A DNA stretch of 64,000 bases from the NCBI GenBank assembly GCA_027625915.1, contig JANTQA010000010.1, forward strand, positions 868,001 to 932,000. Direction: 5' to 3'. Numbering within the stretch: the stretch's first letter is position 1; each line of letters begins with the position of its first letter. The notes under the pieces are model-generated. The model searched no databases and was not told where the DNA came from. It was given only the letters and a program-made list of their open reading frames with translations. The position numbers and the translations under genes were made by a program. Below, one piece after another: positions 23,013-33,862 of this stretch. The stretch comes from Anaeramoeba flamelloides (lineage: Eukaryota; Metamonada; Anaeramoebidae).

Positions 23013-23702
23013 ATGTCAACAATCAAAGAAAGAATCGCCACAATCCAAAAACGTATAACAACTGAATTTGAAAAAACAACTTTTTCAAAAAAGCCTACCT
23101 TGTTAGCTGTTTCAAAGATCAAACCAGCAGAGTTGGTTCTTGAAGCATACGAAGCCGGTCACCGTGACTTTGGAGAAAACTACGTCAAAGAGCTTCATCA
23201 AAAAGCACAGGACGTTGAAAAATCTGACATCAGGTGGCATTTCATTGGCCACTTGCAGTCCAATAAAGCAAAGCTGTTATGCTCAACAAAAAACCTTTAT
23301 ATGATGCAAACTGTCCATTCCATCAAAATTGCAAGACTTTTAAATAAGCATTGCCAAGAAAGGGAAGAGCCACTCAGGGTGATGATCCAAATCAACACTT
23401 CAGGAGAGGAAAACAAAAGCGGTTGCGATCCAGAAAATTGCCACGAAATCATACAATTTATTTTAAATGATTGCCCAAATCTTAAATTTGTTGGGATCAT
23501 GATGATCGGGTTCTTTGCTCAAGAAAATGATTTTAAGAGGCTTAGCCAACTTAAAGAGAAAATTAGCAAGCAATTGCAAATTGATTCGAATGAAATCGAG
23601 TTGTCAATGGGAATGAGTAATGATTATGAGACTGCAATCAAATATGGAAGTACCTGTGTAAGAGTTGGCTCTCTTATTTTTGGTCAAAGAAACTACAACT
23701 GA
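23013..23702 (+). CDS. yggS-like (PLPBP): YggS/PLPBP family PLP-homeostasis protein
   Basis: An intronless 229-residue protein, full length for the family (about 230-275). The fold is the alanine-racemase-type TIM barrel. The Schiff-base Lys is K35 in LLAVSKIKPAE. Other family blocks follow: GHRDFGENYVKEL, RWHFIGHLQSNKAK, QINTSGEENKSGC, FVGIMMIG, SMGMSNDYETAIKYGS and VRVGSLIFGQRNY, the last two making the phosphate-binding region. The start is the ATG at 23013. These cytosolic or mitochondrial proteins bind pyridoxal phosphate without known enzyme activity and buffer free PLP. GC is well above the flanks. Intronless structure and strong similarity to bacterial sequences leave open an old transfer, but the family is also native to eukaryotes. 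The gene ends tail-to-tail with possible minus-strand coding DNA at 23717. Confidence 0.96.
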   Translation: MSTIKERIATIQKRITTEFEKTTFSKKPTLLAVSKIKPAELVLEAYEAGHRDFGENYVKELHQKAQDVEKSDIRWHFIGHLQSNKAKLLCSTKNLYMMQTVHSIKIARLLNKHCQEREEPLRVMIQINTSGEENKSGCDPENCHEIIQFILNDCPNLKFVGIMMIGFFAQENDFKRLSQLKEKISKQLQIDSNEIELSMGMSNDYETAIKYGSTCVRVGSLIFGQRNYN

Positions 23703-23716
23703 TCTCAAAATGTGAC

Positions 23717-24120
23717 TCACTTTGCTCTCTTGATATTTACCTCTTTACTTTTTTCAAACACGTCAATTATTTTTCTTTGAATATCAAAGATCGGTGCTGA
23801 CGAATCTAATAAAAGAATTCCCCCTCTTTTGTTTTAATTCTTGGTATTTAAATGTTTAAAAATTGAAAGTTCTTTCTTCAAAATTTCGACTATTTTACGT
23901 CGAGAATTAGCTATCGCCGGTTTCTGTACAGTATTAAAACACTTTCAAAGTTTACTAAATATTTTCTTTTTGCAGAGAAAGATTGACAAACATCATAAAC
24001 TTGGCTATTTTTATAATTTACCAGATTACGATGGTTGGAATTTCTCTTGTCTCTTTCAGAGAAATTAAGGCGATAAATATTTTTCAACGTAATTGCTTCA
24101 CAGTAAAAAAAGAGATTTCT
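23717..24120 (-). pseudogene. Possible minus-strand gene or remnant convergent with YggS
   Basis: Not recognised. On the minus strand a frame opens at 24120 and runs 55 codons (CEAITLKNIYRLNFSERD; later VYDVCQSFSAKRKYL). A 32-nt stretch, 23955-23924, begins GTAAAC and ends TACAG. Removing it keeps the frame and continues KPAIANSRRKIVEILKKEL to a TAA at 23834-23836. Beyond that stop the same frame stays coding-like to 23717 (GGILLLDSSAPIFDIQRKII). So either the protein ends at 23834, or an in-frame stop breaks an older gene of about 125 codons. Composition is richer in Arg, Asp and Ser than the flanks. A 32-nt intron would be very short. Confidence 0.33.
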
Positions 24121-24545
24121 TCAAACAAGCAAACCTAAATAACTTTCTTTTCCTCAAAGTTTTATTGAACTTATGAATTTTTCTTTATTTGAATGTAAAA
24201 ATTTGTTTTCACTCTTGAAAAATAAGTTTGATGCTGTTATTCAAATAACTAGTGTTCGATATTGGAAAACCTGTCATTTTAAATTATAATTAATGTTTCT
24301 TTTCGAAAAAGCCTACACATTAATAGACCAAAGAAATGCCCAACAGGCAGAAAACAATCAGTAAATATGATATTGGTTTATTAACGTTCTATTATTAAAA
24401 AAAGAAATTTTAAAATGAAGGATCAAATTGTGAAAATTTTTCTCAAAAAATAGAGTTAATTTTTGAGAAAGTTTTCAATCACAAAAAAAACACAAAAAAA
24501 AACAATTTAATTTCCTAAAAATTGGGAAAATTACAAAATATTTAA

Positions 24546-25098
24546 GGTTTATAATCCCTGAAAGTTGAAAACAGATTGTCTTGTGTTGGGGGTCTAGTGG
24601 CTTGTTTAATGTGGTTCTTATAAGATCGATCTTGTTCTTGGTATGGGTTTTAATAGTGGTTCAAAATGGCAATTTTTGACAATTTATTTTTAATTTTTCC
24701 TAAATCCAAATTGAAGAGTTTAAGTCAAATAGATGTTAGGCGTTTATAAAAAAATTAGATTTTTGGGTTAACGAAGAAAATTTTGATTTACTTTTTTGTC
24801 AATTAACTAAATGAAAAAAAAATTTTTTTGAAAAGTTACAAATAAAACCAAACACAATTAAAAATTTCAATAAACAACACACAAATCACATTATTCTTCA
24901 ACTTACCTTCAGATATATTAACCTTACACTCTTCAATTCGGATTTAGGAAAAATTAAAAATAAATTGTCAAAAATTGCCATTTTGAACCACTATTAAAAC
25001 CCATACCAAGAACAAGATCGATCAGAGAAATACCAAATTAAGAAGTGGCTAGACTTCACAGAAGACAATGTTTTTTCAGATTTCAGAGATTGTAAGCC
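24546..25098. mobile_element. TTAA-flanked foldback element (553 bp)
   Basis: The ends are inverted: GGTTTATAATC at 24546 and the complement of GGCTTACAATC at 25098, each flanked by TTAA (24542-24545 and 25099-25102). The arms span about 230 bp each and contain a highly conserved block of about 100 bp, including GATCGATCTTGTTCTTGG and CAAAATGGCAATTTTTGAC. The loop is about 90-110 bp. No open frame. The near-identity of the inner block against weaker identity of the outer parts is uneven. The TTAA flanks match those of the element at 20685-22053, though the terminal bases differ. Confidence 0.82.
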
Positions 25099-25104
25099 TT
25101 AAGG

Positions 25105-26120
25105 AAGTAAGTACATTTTTCACATTTTTGGTGCCCCCATTTATGTGAAACCCAATTCTTCAAATTATTTCTTTAACCCAATATATTGATATTTTTATAA
25201 ATAAGAGTGTGTAATATATATAATAGTATAATATATTTTCATACCAATAAAAAAACGGAAATCAAAAAAATGAAAAGATTGATCAAGAAAAAGAAAAAAT
25301 ACAAAATAATTTATTTCTTGATCTTCTCTCTAACATTTGCTATAATTTGCTTATACTTAATTTGGTTATTATTTTTAATCTTCATGGAAATACTTTTGTT
25401 TTGGACAATTTTTGAGAAACAAATTATATATTATTTCTACAGAATTTCCAAAATGAATGTAAAAATCCTATTTTCATTTAATTCGCATAATTTGAGTTTT
25501 TTTTCAAGAAAATAGGATATTTATTGAATTCCTCTTCAGAAATAAATATTTTTGGATGTGTTTGTTTGATTTTATAATTATGTATTTTCCATTAAGGAAC
25601 TAGTCTCTATTATTTATTTTTTGTCCAATTTCTAAATAGAGATTCCTTCTCTAGCAATATATCTAATATTGAAAATAACAGGGGTTTTCAAATCTAAGTA
25701 ATTGGAAAAAAATTTTCTCAATCTCTATTAAATTCGGGTAAAAAATTTAATAGAGATTATTCCTTTAAATTGAAATATTTACAAATAATTCTGAATTCTG
25801 GATTTAAATTTTTTCTAAATTTTTCAATTATTTTGGGTTGAATCTTTAGTTGTTTTTTTTTTTTTTTGATTCAAAGAATTCAACACCTTTATTTTAATTT
25901 TTGAAAGAGTGTTCTTTGTTTTGGTTTTGTTTTATAAAAATATTTGAAAAAAGAATATTGATTGCAAATTTGTAAAAAAAATATTTTATGAAAGAATTAA
26001 AAACATTAACGTTCCCAATAATTCAATGTTAATGAATTGTTAGGATTCATCAAATTAAGAAGAAAAAGAATACAAATCTTTGAATACTAACTTTGTGGAA
26101 TTTTTTCATTTTTCATTTTG
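25105..26120. other. Intergenic AT-rich DNA with a short perfect hairpin
   Basis: No supported gene. A hydrophobic frame at 25207-25515 lacks codon quality. A perfect 15-bp stem (AATCTCTATTAAATT and its complement) with a 9-nt loop lies at about 25716-25754, and related TCTCTATTA/TAGAGA fragments lie 100-180 bp upstream. Confidence 0.4.
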
Positions 26121-26122
26121 AA

Positions 26123-26789
26123 TTTCAATAAATGTAACTGGACAAGTGATCTTTCTTGTTTGGTCTTCTAAAAGTAATTTTTTGTTCCAAATACACACCT
26201 TCTCTGGTCTATTTTTTTTTTTTTTTTATTGTTTGACTTATTTCAAGCATTGGTATAACCACATCTCTAGATCAAAAACCAAATTCAATATAACCAAAAA
26301 TTTAATGTTAAAAAAAATCGAAAAATGAATGATTCGACTCTGAATTAATTGGGTATAATTTTCTTTTGACAAATATAACAGAGAATGATTTTTTTTTTAA
26401 GTTTCAATTTCTGATGGAACTTAAAAATCGTTTTTTAGTCAGGTTTTCACAATTATAAATTTTCAAAATGGTAAAATATACTTACTTGCTTTAAAACAAA
26501 TTCAAGTCCCAATAGAAAATTTTACTCAAAATATCAAGGAGCTAAAATCCAAAATTGATTTGAACTTGAGCATACTATCGAATATTGTAAGTTATTTTGA
26601 TGTTAAACTCTAAAAAAAGAAAGCACATTATTTATTTCGAATATGAGTTATCTGCTGATACCATCTGGTTTTTGACAGATGTATGTTTTACCAGCCATTT
26701 TCAATTTCCTTTTAATAGTAGTTTTAGCAACATTTGCTGATATTCTGATTATTTTAAAGATTCTATTTTTTAAAAAAGAAATTAATTGA
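26123..26789 (+). CDS. Possible p24/TMED cargo receptor, C-terminal exons
   Basis: Two exons fit well: 26443-26586 (48 codons) ends at the donor GTAAGT, and 26679-26789 (37 codons) follows TTTTTGACAG; both are in phase 0. Together they give VFTIINFQNGK, a polar helical stretch (ENFTQNIKELKSKIDLNL), a single hydrophobic segment of about 22 residues, and the tail LKILFFKKEIN. A short cytosolic tail with FF and KK right after the membrane helix is the hallmark of p24 proteins, which cycle between ER and Golgi, and 'FTI' before the coiled region matches the end of their GOLD domain. Upstream frames at 26123-26220 and 26258-26326 (VTGQVIFLVWSSKSNFLFQ; NHISRSKTKFNITKN) could be GOLD strands. I could not find a consistent splice chain or start there. 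It may be a decayed copy. Confidence 0.38.
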
Positions 26790-28700
26790 TTTGACTTTTA
26801 ATTCATAAAAACTTCTTTATAAATGAGAATAAAAATGATATGAATTTGAGAATATATAAAGGAAATTTTTATTAAAATAAAAGTAAATTTCATAAAAAAT
26901 GTATTGGGGTTTTTTAATGAAATTGCAAAAATAATCAATTGAAGTTACCTGAAGATTTCAAGGAAATTTTTATTGTAAATTAATGAATAAAATAAAAAAT
27001 GTTGAAAAATCAAAATGAAAATATCTGAAAAATAAATGAAAATTTAATCAATTATAAAAGGGGGTAATTATTTTTATCGTAACATCCGGTATAAAAGAAA
27101 TATAATAAAAAACAATGAAAAACTGGTATTCATAGAAATGTATCAATTAAAAAAGTTTTAGATAACATCATTAAAAAATCTCCGAAAGACATTGTTTCAT
27201 CATGTTTTTGATTCTTGAAAGACTCAATTTTATTTTAATATATGGTCTTTTTAGTTATTATTTTAAATGGGGCTTTAAGTTTTTTTTTTTTTTTATCTCT
27301 AGATAGCTTTTTGTTGTTATTAACAAAAAAATTGGAGAGACAAAAAAAAGTAAAGAAAAATACCCAAAACCATGGCAAATTGACATTACATCATTACCCA
27401 ATAACCTTCAAACAAAAATCAAACCCCAAAAGTAAAAAGTAAAAACAATCAAAACATTTCATTTTTTTTTCATGAACTAATTTCAAAAGATCAATTCCTT
27501 GAAACAAAGATTTATTTTGTTCCAAAATACTTGATTATTGTTTTTTTAAATTGTTTAAGAAGCGAATTTTTTAGATTTTGGACAAATACGACTTTATTGT
27601 CCAGACAAAACAACCAAAAATTTGAAGAAACACCATGTTAACATTTATAATTTTTTTATATTCTGCGTCTTGATTAAAATTAGAATATTAGATTTGGAAA
27701 TCAAAAAGAAATAAAAGGGATTTTTCTTTTTTGCAAAGAAAAATTTAAGAAAAATGACAAGTAAATAGAAGAAAACTCCAATTAATGTTTTTAAATTTTA
27801 AAGAGTAAAATGAAAAATAATTAATTCCCTAAAATAATATTAAATTCATTTTGTCTTGTCATCAGATTTTTTTTGTGTGTGATTTTTGGTTCCAGTTTTT
27901 TATTAATAAAAGATCAGACTAATTCTTTTTTCACTCTGTTAAACTGTTTTTATATCAAAATGATCTAAACCTTTTGGAACCTTGATCACGAATCCTGTAA
28001 AAAATATTTATGATTTTGTCAAATGAAATTATTAAAATTTAAAGCTAAAACACAAAGGTGAACACTTATTACTAAGAACAACAGAATAGTCATAGAAATT
28101 GAAAAACATTTCATCTATAAATTATTGAATTTCAAAAGAACCAAGTTAATTTTATTTGTGCTTTTACTACAGCTGTTTTAGAAAAGTGTGTACCAAAACT
28201 TTTATTAGGTATTGACTGAACTGATTAAAACAGATGAATTAGACAGTTTTAAGTCCTACTTACAAAACTTCGAGTCCACACTTTTTTAAACAGCTATAAT
28301 TCAAAACCAAATTGAATAAAAATTGATCTATTTGAGAAATTTTTTTTTAATACAATTTCTAATCCACATAAATTATCTACTTTTCAATAAATTTAATGAT
28401 CTTTAATTTAGAATCACTCGTTTCGTGTTGTGTGTTTACTCACAGATTTCTTTTTCAAGAATTACTCAAGCTCAATTTAAAAAAAATAACAAGTAAAAAT
28501 TTTCGATTTTGAAAAAAATTGAATATGATTCATCATCTTTTGGATCTTACTAAAATTGTTTCTGATACATTTGTCTTTACCGAGAGAACAATACCCCAAT
28601 CTTAAATAAATTTCTGAAAATACATAACTTAAAAAATCATTTATTTCTTTTTCAAAATTTTTTTAATGTTTCTTTTTTGCAAAAATTTATTTGACTAAAA
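26790..28700. other. Intergenic; one short ORF at 27242-27442
   Basis: An ATG-started 66-codon frame at 27242 has a hydrophobic, signal-like first 30 residues and a basic tail (KKLERQKKVKKN). It is short and T-rich and may be chance. The remainder is AT-rich, with the small inverted repeat at 28171-28295. Confidence 0.3.
28171..28295. repeat. Short TIR element (about 125 bp)
   Basis: Inverted ends AGCTGTTTTAGAAAAGTGTG at the left and the complement of AGCTGTTTAAAAAAGTGTGG at the right, pairing over about 38 bp. MITE-like, no frame. Confidence 0.65.
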
Positions 28701-28704
28701 AATC

Positions 28705-28816
28705 CAATTTGTTAACAAAAACAACAAAAACAACAACAACAACAACATTTAAAACCAACAACAGCCACAACCACACTCAACAAAAACAACAAGAACAATA
28801 ACAAAACAACAACAAA
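28705..28816 (+). promoter_or_regulatory. CAA-repeat 5' leader of the BTB gene
   Basis: About 110 bases of (CAA)n-like, almost G-free sequence run up to the ATG at 28817. A very similar leader precedes the LRR-PP2C start at 52560. CAA-rich leaders are known to be unstructured and to favour scanning ribosomes; that role here is inference. Confidence 0.5.
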
Positions 28817-30637
28817 ATGCAAATCACACCACTGATCAATTTTTATAAACCTCTAATTAATCGAGCTGAAATGGCCGATATTCAATTCGTTGTTGGTAAA
28901 CAAGGAAGGAAAGTCTGGGCACATAAGCTTGTGTGCTCGGTTTCAAGCACATTATTCAAAACGATGTTTTATTCTCGGGTCAGTTGGTCTGAAAATATCA
29001 ATCTTACAGATTGTCAGAGCGGAGAAAGGGTTGTGCAACAAATTGAAATCCCCGACATTGAGTATGAAGTTTTTTTGGTTCTTTTAGAATTCATGTACAC
29101 AAGGGAAGCACACTTAACAGAGGGCATTGTTTGGAAGGTTTTTCATAGCGCAGAAAAATTCAATTTACCCGAGCTGCAAGCACTTTGTATGAGGTATGTG
29201 CTTCAGAACCTGACTGCAGACAATTGCCTGGTTTCACTTGACAAATGCCGAAGGTTGATTATTTCTCGCTTTCGCCATTCCAAAGGAGTTGTTTCGAATC
29301 GGAATACAGAATGCCAACCAAACAGGGGGAAATCCGTTCGAAAAAATCAGCAAGCAAAAACAAAGATCCAAACCGAGAACTTTGGGGAGAAAGATCAAAA
29401 ACTGAACCGATGCACATCAAAGTCTCATACTGAAGGCAGCGGCATAAAACAGTGTCGCTTTCAAAGAGACCAAGGCCAAGACTTGTGTTGCACTTACAAT
29501 CCAAAGGACTGTGCATGCGAGTGTTGCCGATCGCTCTTGGTTAAACGAATACTGAGGTTTGTGAAAGAGCACTCCAATGAGATTTTCTCGAAGGCACATT
29601 GCCTCGATGCGATCGGTTCGTCGACCTGCAAATTGCTTGTCAATACAGACCTATTGCTGCCATCAAAAATTATGCTTTTCAGGAGAATTAGCGAACGAGG
29701 ATCTGCTTTGTGCAAATCCAGGAAAATGCAATGCTGCCCCAAGAACGTAAGGTGGGCAATTGGGGATTTGCTGAACTCGCTTGAGATCGATCAAATCGCA
29801 AACGATCATTTACAAGAGCTCTGGGATTCAAGGCTTTTCGGACTCAAGGCATTGTTTCCTGTGCTACTCAAACACTCGAGGGCCATTTACCAATCCAAAA
29901 TCAGCAGCCCCTATCTGGGTAGCAGCTCTTTTTTGAAGAAAAAAAAATATGAGAGCAAGCAAGATTTAAAGATCCTTTTATTGACAGCAGACCAGAAACG
30001 CTCATGGCGGGACGATGTCAGCAAATCAATCAAGGATTTTGGAATTTTGTACGTCGACATCTTAAAGGCTCACAAGAAGACCCCATCGTATGAGACAATC
30101 AAAGGCTACGATGTGATTGTGGTGTACTCTTGGTCCAAATTCGACTCCCAACACAAGGTTGGCGATATGCTTGCAAGGTTCGTTGAAGATGGTGGCGGGC
30201 TCGTGATTTCCACCTATTATTCACTCGTAGAAGACAACCTGGCAAACATCGATGGAAGGATCGTCAATGATCACTTCCTCCCAATCAGCACGAGCACAGA
30301 AATTAGAAATCAGCCGGCACAATTAGGGGATGTTTTAAGGCCCAACCACCCCATTATGAACGGAGTGAAAAAATTTGATGGTGGTGAAAAATCTTTAAGA
30401 ATTTCTACAAAGTCAGTTGAAAATGGAGGAGTAATAATTGCAAAATGGTCAGACGGTACAATTTTGGCAGCTTCAAAACAGCGCAATTGCAGTTACGGTA
30501 GAGTTGTGGTTCTAAATTTCTGTTTTGTTTCAGATAATGTATATTCTGATGGAGACTTTTGGAACCCAAACACAGATGGCGCAACGCTAATTGGCAACTC
30601 AATTTCCTATGCTGGTAAAATTTTAAGTGTAAATTAA
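28817..30637 (+). CDS. BTB-BACK protein with C-terminal GATase1-like domain
   Basis: An intronless 606-residue protein. Residues about 15-125 are a BTB/POZ domain: ADIQFVVGKQGRKVWAHKLV, LFKTMF, IPDIEYEVFLVLLEFMYT, AEKFNLPELQALCMRYVLQ. A BACK-type helical region follows (NLTADNCLVSLDKC, then LVKRILRFVKEHSNEIF) but is split by a ~75-residue polar insert ending in a Cys cluster (CCTYNPKDCACECC, about residues 220-235). Residues about 382-602 resemble the flavodoxin/GATase1-like fold seen in some bacterial secreted proteins: LKILLLTAD, YDVIVVYSWSKFD, LARFVEDGGGLVISTYYS, RPNHPIMNGVKKF, GRVVVLNFCFVS and DGATLIGNSISYA. The nucleophile elbow lacks Cys (GGGLVISTYYS), so it is probably non-catalytic. 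BTB-BACK proteins usually dimerise and recruit Cullin-3; the C-terminus would be the substrate- or ligand-binding part. Codon use is GC-richer than its neighbours. Confidence 0.9.
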   Translation: MQITPLINFYKPLINRAEMADIQFVVGKQGRKVWAHKLVCSVSSTLFKTMFYSRVSWSENINLTDCQSGERVVQQIEIPDIEYEVFLVLLEFMYTREAHLTEGIVWKVFHSAEKFNLPELQALCMRYVLQNLTADNCLVSLDKCRRLIISRFRHSKGVVSNRNTECQPNRGKSVRKNQQAKTKIQTENFGEKDQKLNRCTSKSHTEGSGIKQCRFQRDQGQDLCCTYNPKDCACECCRSLLVKRILRFVKEHSNEIFSKAHCLDAIGSSTCKLLVNTDLLLPSKIMLFRRISERGSALCKSRKMQCCPKNVRWAIGDLLNSLEIDQIANDHLQELWDSRLFGLKALFPVLLKHSRAIYQSKISSPYLGSSSFLKKKKYESKQDLKILLLTADQKRSWRDDVSKSIKDFGILYVDILKAHKKTPSYETIKGYDVIVVYSWSKFDSQHKVGDMLARFVEDGGGLVISTYYSLVEDNLANIDGRIVNDHFLPISTSTEIRNQPAQLGDVLRPNHPIMNGVKKFDGGEKSLRISTKSVENGGVIIAKWSDGTILAASKQRNCSYGRVVVLNFCFVSDNVYSDGDFWNPNTDGATLIGNSISYAGKILSVN

Positions 30638-32960
30638 ATTTTTACTGGTATAAACTTTTTATTTTTTTTTTTTTTTTATTAACAAAAAAAAATAAGAATA
30701 TTAATATTGTTTTTGATATTATATACATATATTAATCAATAAAATAACTTCATTTTGAATAAAAATTGAATTAATACAATCGTTTTTAAAAAATGAGTAC
30801 TTTTTTAAAACTTTTATAAGGTTTTCTATTTTTAAATCAGTAAAAACTTTTTCAGAATTACAACTTTTTGAAAGTTTTCTGTAATAATAAAGTGAAGGAC
30901 CAACCTTTAGTATTAGAACTTTTTATCAAGATCTCTATTTTAATAAAGCAAGTAACTCAACATTTAAAGGTGGTCTAGAGATTGGGGTGTGAAGGAAAGG
31001 ACTTATTTTTTTAAATAATGTTCGCACTTTCTTAAAGCACAAAACGTTAAAAAAGTCTTAATTCTGACAAAATCATAAAAAAATAAAAGTATATACTTTT
31101 TTAAAATGTTGACCTAATAAATTGTGATTTTAATTTTTTTTTTTTTTGATTTAACACTCCAAGAAAAAAATTAGCACATTGAAAAAAATTTACAAATAAA
31201 TTTTAATTGAAAAAGTGTAGGAATAGGAAAAATTGTCCAAATATTTTTTTATTATTTTCCACATGATCATTTAAAGACATCTGATATTGAAATCACCCAA
31301 ATTAAAATTGTGCCCTGCATTATAGATTTAAATCCAATTTCATCTCAATAAGAAAATTATATGATAAAAAAAATTGAAAAGAATAAGTTTATCTAATGTT
31401 TATAATGAAAGTCCCAAATGGAGAAAATTGAAAATTTTTAGATTCTGGTTTTATTTAATGTTTTGGTTCAACTTTATTATAATAATTTATCAATTTTTTT
31501 GACTTTGAATTTATTTTTAAATGAGATAAAAAATAAATAAAATAATAAAAAAATTTGAACTTTTATTATTATTCTCAAATTATACTTATTTGATATTTTT
31601 TTCCAATTTGTGTTTTTTTAACAGAATGGTTATTTTAAATTGTTTTTTTTTTTTTTTTTTTTTTGATAACTATCAAAGATACAATCCCCAATACTTTATT
31701 CTATACATAGATTCCATGAAATTTTTTCAAAAAAATCGAAAATGAATTTATGTAAAAAGAATCCATAATTGCAATAGAGTCAAATAAAAGTTGTCCAGAT
31801 TCTTGTGGTATGAGATATTGTATTTCTGTTAATTAAATCAAGAAAAAATGGAAAAATAATCAATTTTCGGGTATATTATTAGATTTCAAAATTGGTCAAA
31901 TTGAAATTTTTCATATTTTTAAAGAGTTTCTTGATTATTATCATTAGTATGAAAGTTTTTAATTTTTTTTTTAAGGGTTGTGGGAGGAAAAAGCAAAATG
32001 ATTATTTTGCGATTGGTAGTATTTTATTACAAAAATTGTAGAAAATCCAAAATTTTGAAATCATCAATACTCAATACTGTTAAAAATTCCAATTTGAAAA
32101 ACCAAAATTACGTGTAAATTTTTTTCCCCTTAAAACAAGTTTCAAAAGTCTAATTGGTCAGTTAATAATTTTTTTCTCAAAATACTTGACAAAATTTTCT
32201 AGTATACCATTCAAACACCAAAAACCTACTCTATCATACCCTAACCTACCCGTAAAGATGTTTTTAAATTCCTACAGTCAATATATTTCAATGGAATTAA
32301 CTTTTTTGAAAAAAATGAGAATTTAACCAAATTTGAAATTTAATAATTTACCCCAATTTTCCAGTTATAATTATTTTGGTAATTTCTTGATCAAAGATCC
32401 TTGTTAGTTGATACACGAATCATTTAGAGTAAAATTAGAATTTTTAATTTTAATTTTGTTTTTTTTAATAACTTTTTTAGATATTTGAAAACCCCCTAAT
32501 AAACAAAAATGGATTGTGTAAAGGAAGGTTCGAAAATTGGAGTTTCCACTTGTTTTTTAATAATCAATTATTATTTTTTTAAAAAATACGAATTCTAAAG
32601 ATGTTTTTATTAATGTAACACAACTATTTTGGTTGATGAGTGGATTAAAAAAAATAACTTTAAAAATGTATTTTAATCTTGAAAGTTTCAATTTTTTCAG
32701 TTGAGTTAGCGAATTTCAAAACTATTATTTCAAAATTTATAATTTGTCATGCTTATCAAGATTAATAAACAAAAAACTAAAAAGATTTTTTTAATATTGA
32801 ATTTATTTAATTTTTTTAAAAATTTTACTATTGAAGATGTTACTTGTATGTTTTTGATACCTCCATGATAATTCAAGATAAAATATTTGTTACCATTGTT
32901 GTTTTAATTGATTTTTTTTGAATAATAAATTAAAATAAAGATCCTTGTATGACTTTTAAT
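30638..32960. other. Intergenic AT-rich DNA
   Basis: No supported gene. Poly-T runs follow the BTB stop codon (30659-30679). The rest is low-complexity A/T sequence. Confidence 0.4.
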
Positions 32961-32964
32961 TTCA

Positions 32965-33063
32965 ATGTTAAAGAGATTTTGTAAAAGGACCTTTCCGAAT
33001 TTTGATTTGGATGAAATGGAGGAATTTCTTATAAAATTTTCAACACTGGCGCTTGGCTACTGA
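32965..33063 (+). CDS. Possible 32-codon ORF or lone exon
   Basis: An ATG frame of 32 residues with non-random composition (FPNFDLDEMEEFLIKFSTLA). It is coding-like but too short to call a gene, and no partner exon was found. The family is unknown. Confidence 0.18.
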   Translation: MLKRFCKRTFPNFDLDEMEEFLIKFSTLALGY

Positions 33064-33157
33064 ATCTGATTAAACACAATTGTCTTTAAATCTATATTCT
33101 CAATATAAACTAAAATTCAAAATTTTCGACAGAGCTAAAACGTTACAAACAATCACA

Positions 33158-33383
33158 ATACTGTTAATTGAAAAATTAACTGGACAAAATTTTCATTTAA
33201 GTTTCCAAATAAAAATCAGAAGTATTCAATAAATTATTAAAAAACCTCAATGTTCTGAAAAGGAATTTATTAGATAACTGATCAAAGAGTTATATAGTTT
33301 TAGTTTTTACTTGACTTTTCAAACCTTTTTTTGGAATATTAAATGAAATTTTTGTCCAGTTAATTTTTAATTTAATAGTAATA
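33158..33383. repeat. Short foldback element (about 225 bp)
   Basis: Inverted arms of about 41 bp share AAATTAACTGGACAAAA and ATTTCATTTAA, separated by about 140 bp. No frame. It probably belongs to the MITE-like class common in this window. Confidence 0.6.
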
Positions 33384-33474
33384 CAATTTCATTCAAATTG
33401 GAGATAATTTTGATTTTTCTAAAATCTGAAAATCATTTTTTTATCTTTTCGTTTTTGTTTTCATTTCATTGTTT

Positions 33475-33862
33475 GAATTACGTAATTTGTTTCGTTTGAT
33501 CAAAAATTTTTTTCAACCATTGAAATTAAGTTAAAGCCAAGTTGTTCGAAATAGAAGAACTCAAATAAAATTAGTTTGTAGTATCTAACCTTTGATCGAT
33601 CAATAATCCTAATAGAATTTCAACAAATTTACTAATGTATTTTTTTGTTTTGCTCTCTCCAAAATTTTTAACACACCCATGATTTATTTGTATTGATAAT
33701 TATTTATTTTTTGTTTTGTGAGTATTGTAATTTATAAAAAGGTGTTAACATTTCAATTAGTGAATGGTTCTAATTTGGTAAATCTTCTTGAATTGATTAA
33801 ATAAGTTTTTTTTTTCACAAATCGAATTTTGGTGTGTTAAAAATTTTGAATTGGGGTTTACT
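33475..33862 (-). repeat. Inverted relic of the TTTGGACACA repeat family
   Basis: Read on the minus strand it matches the 43.3-44.0 kb repeat and the inner part of the 20685-22053 element: AAACCCCAATTCAAAATTTT near 33860, and TTGATCGATCAAAGGTTAGA near 33600, then ACTTAATTTCAA and GATTACGT-like blocks. Diverged, without a long frame. Confidence 0.55.

Noticed and set aside
25207-25515. Hydrophobic 102-codon frame
   Set aside because: Low-complexity Ile/Leu/Phe/Lys composition expected from AT-rich DNA, no splice support, no domain.
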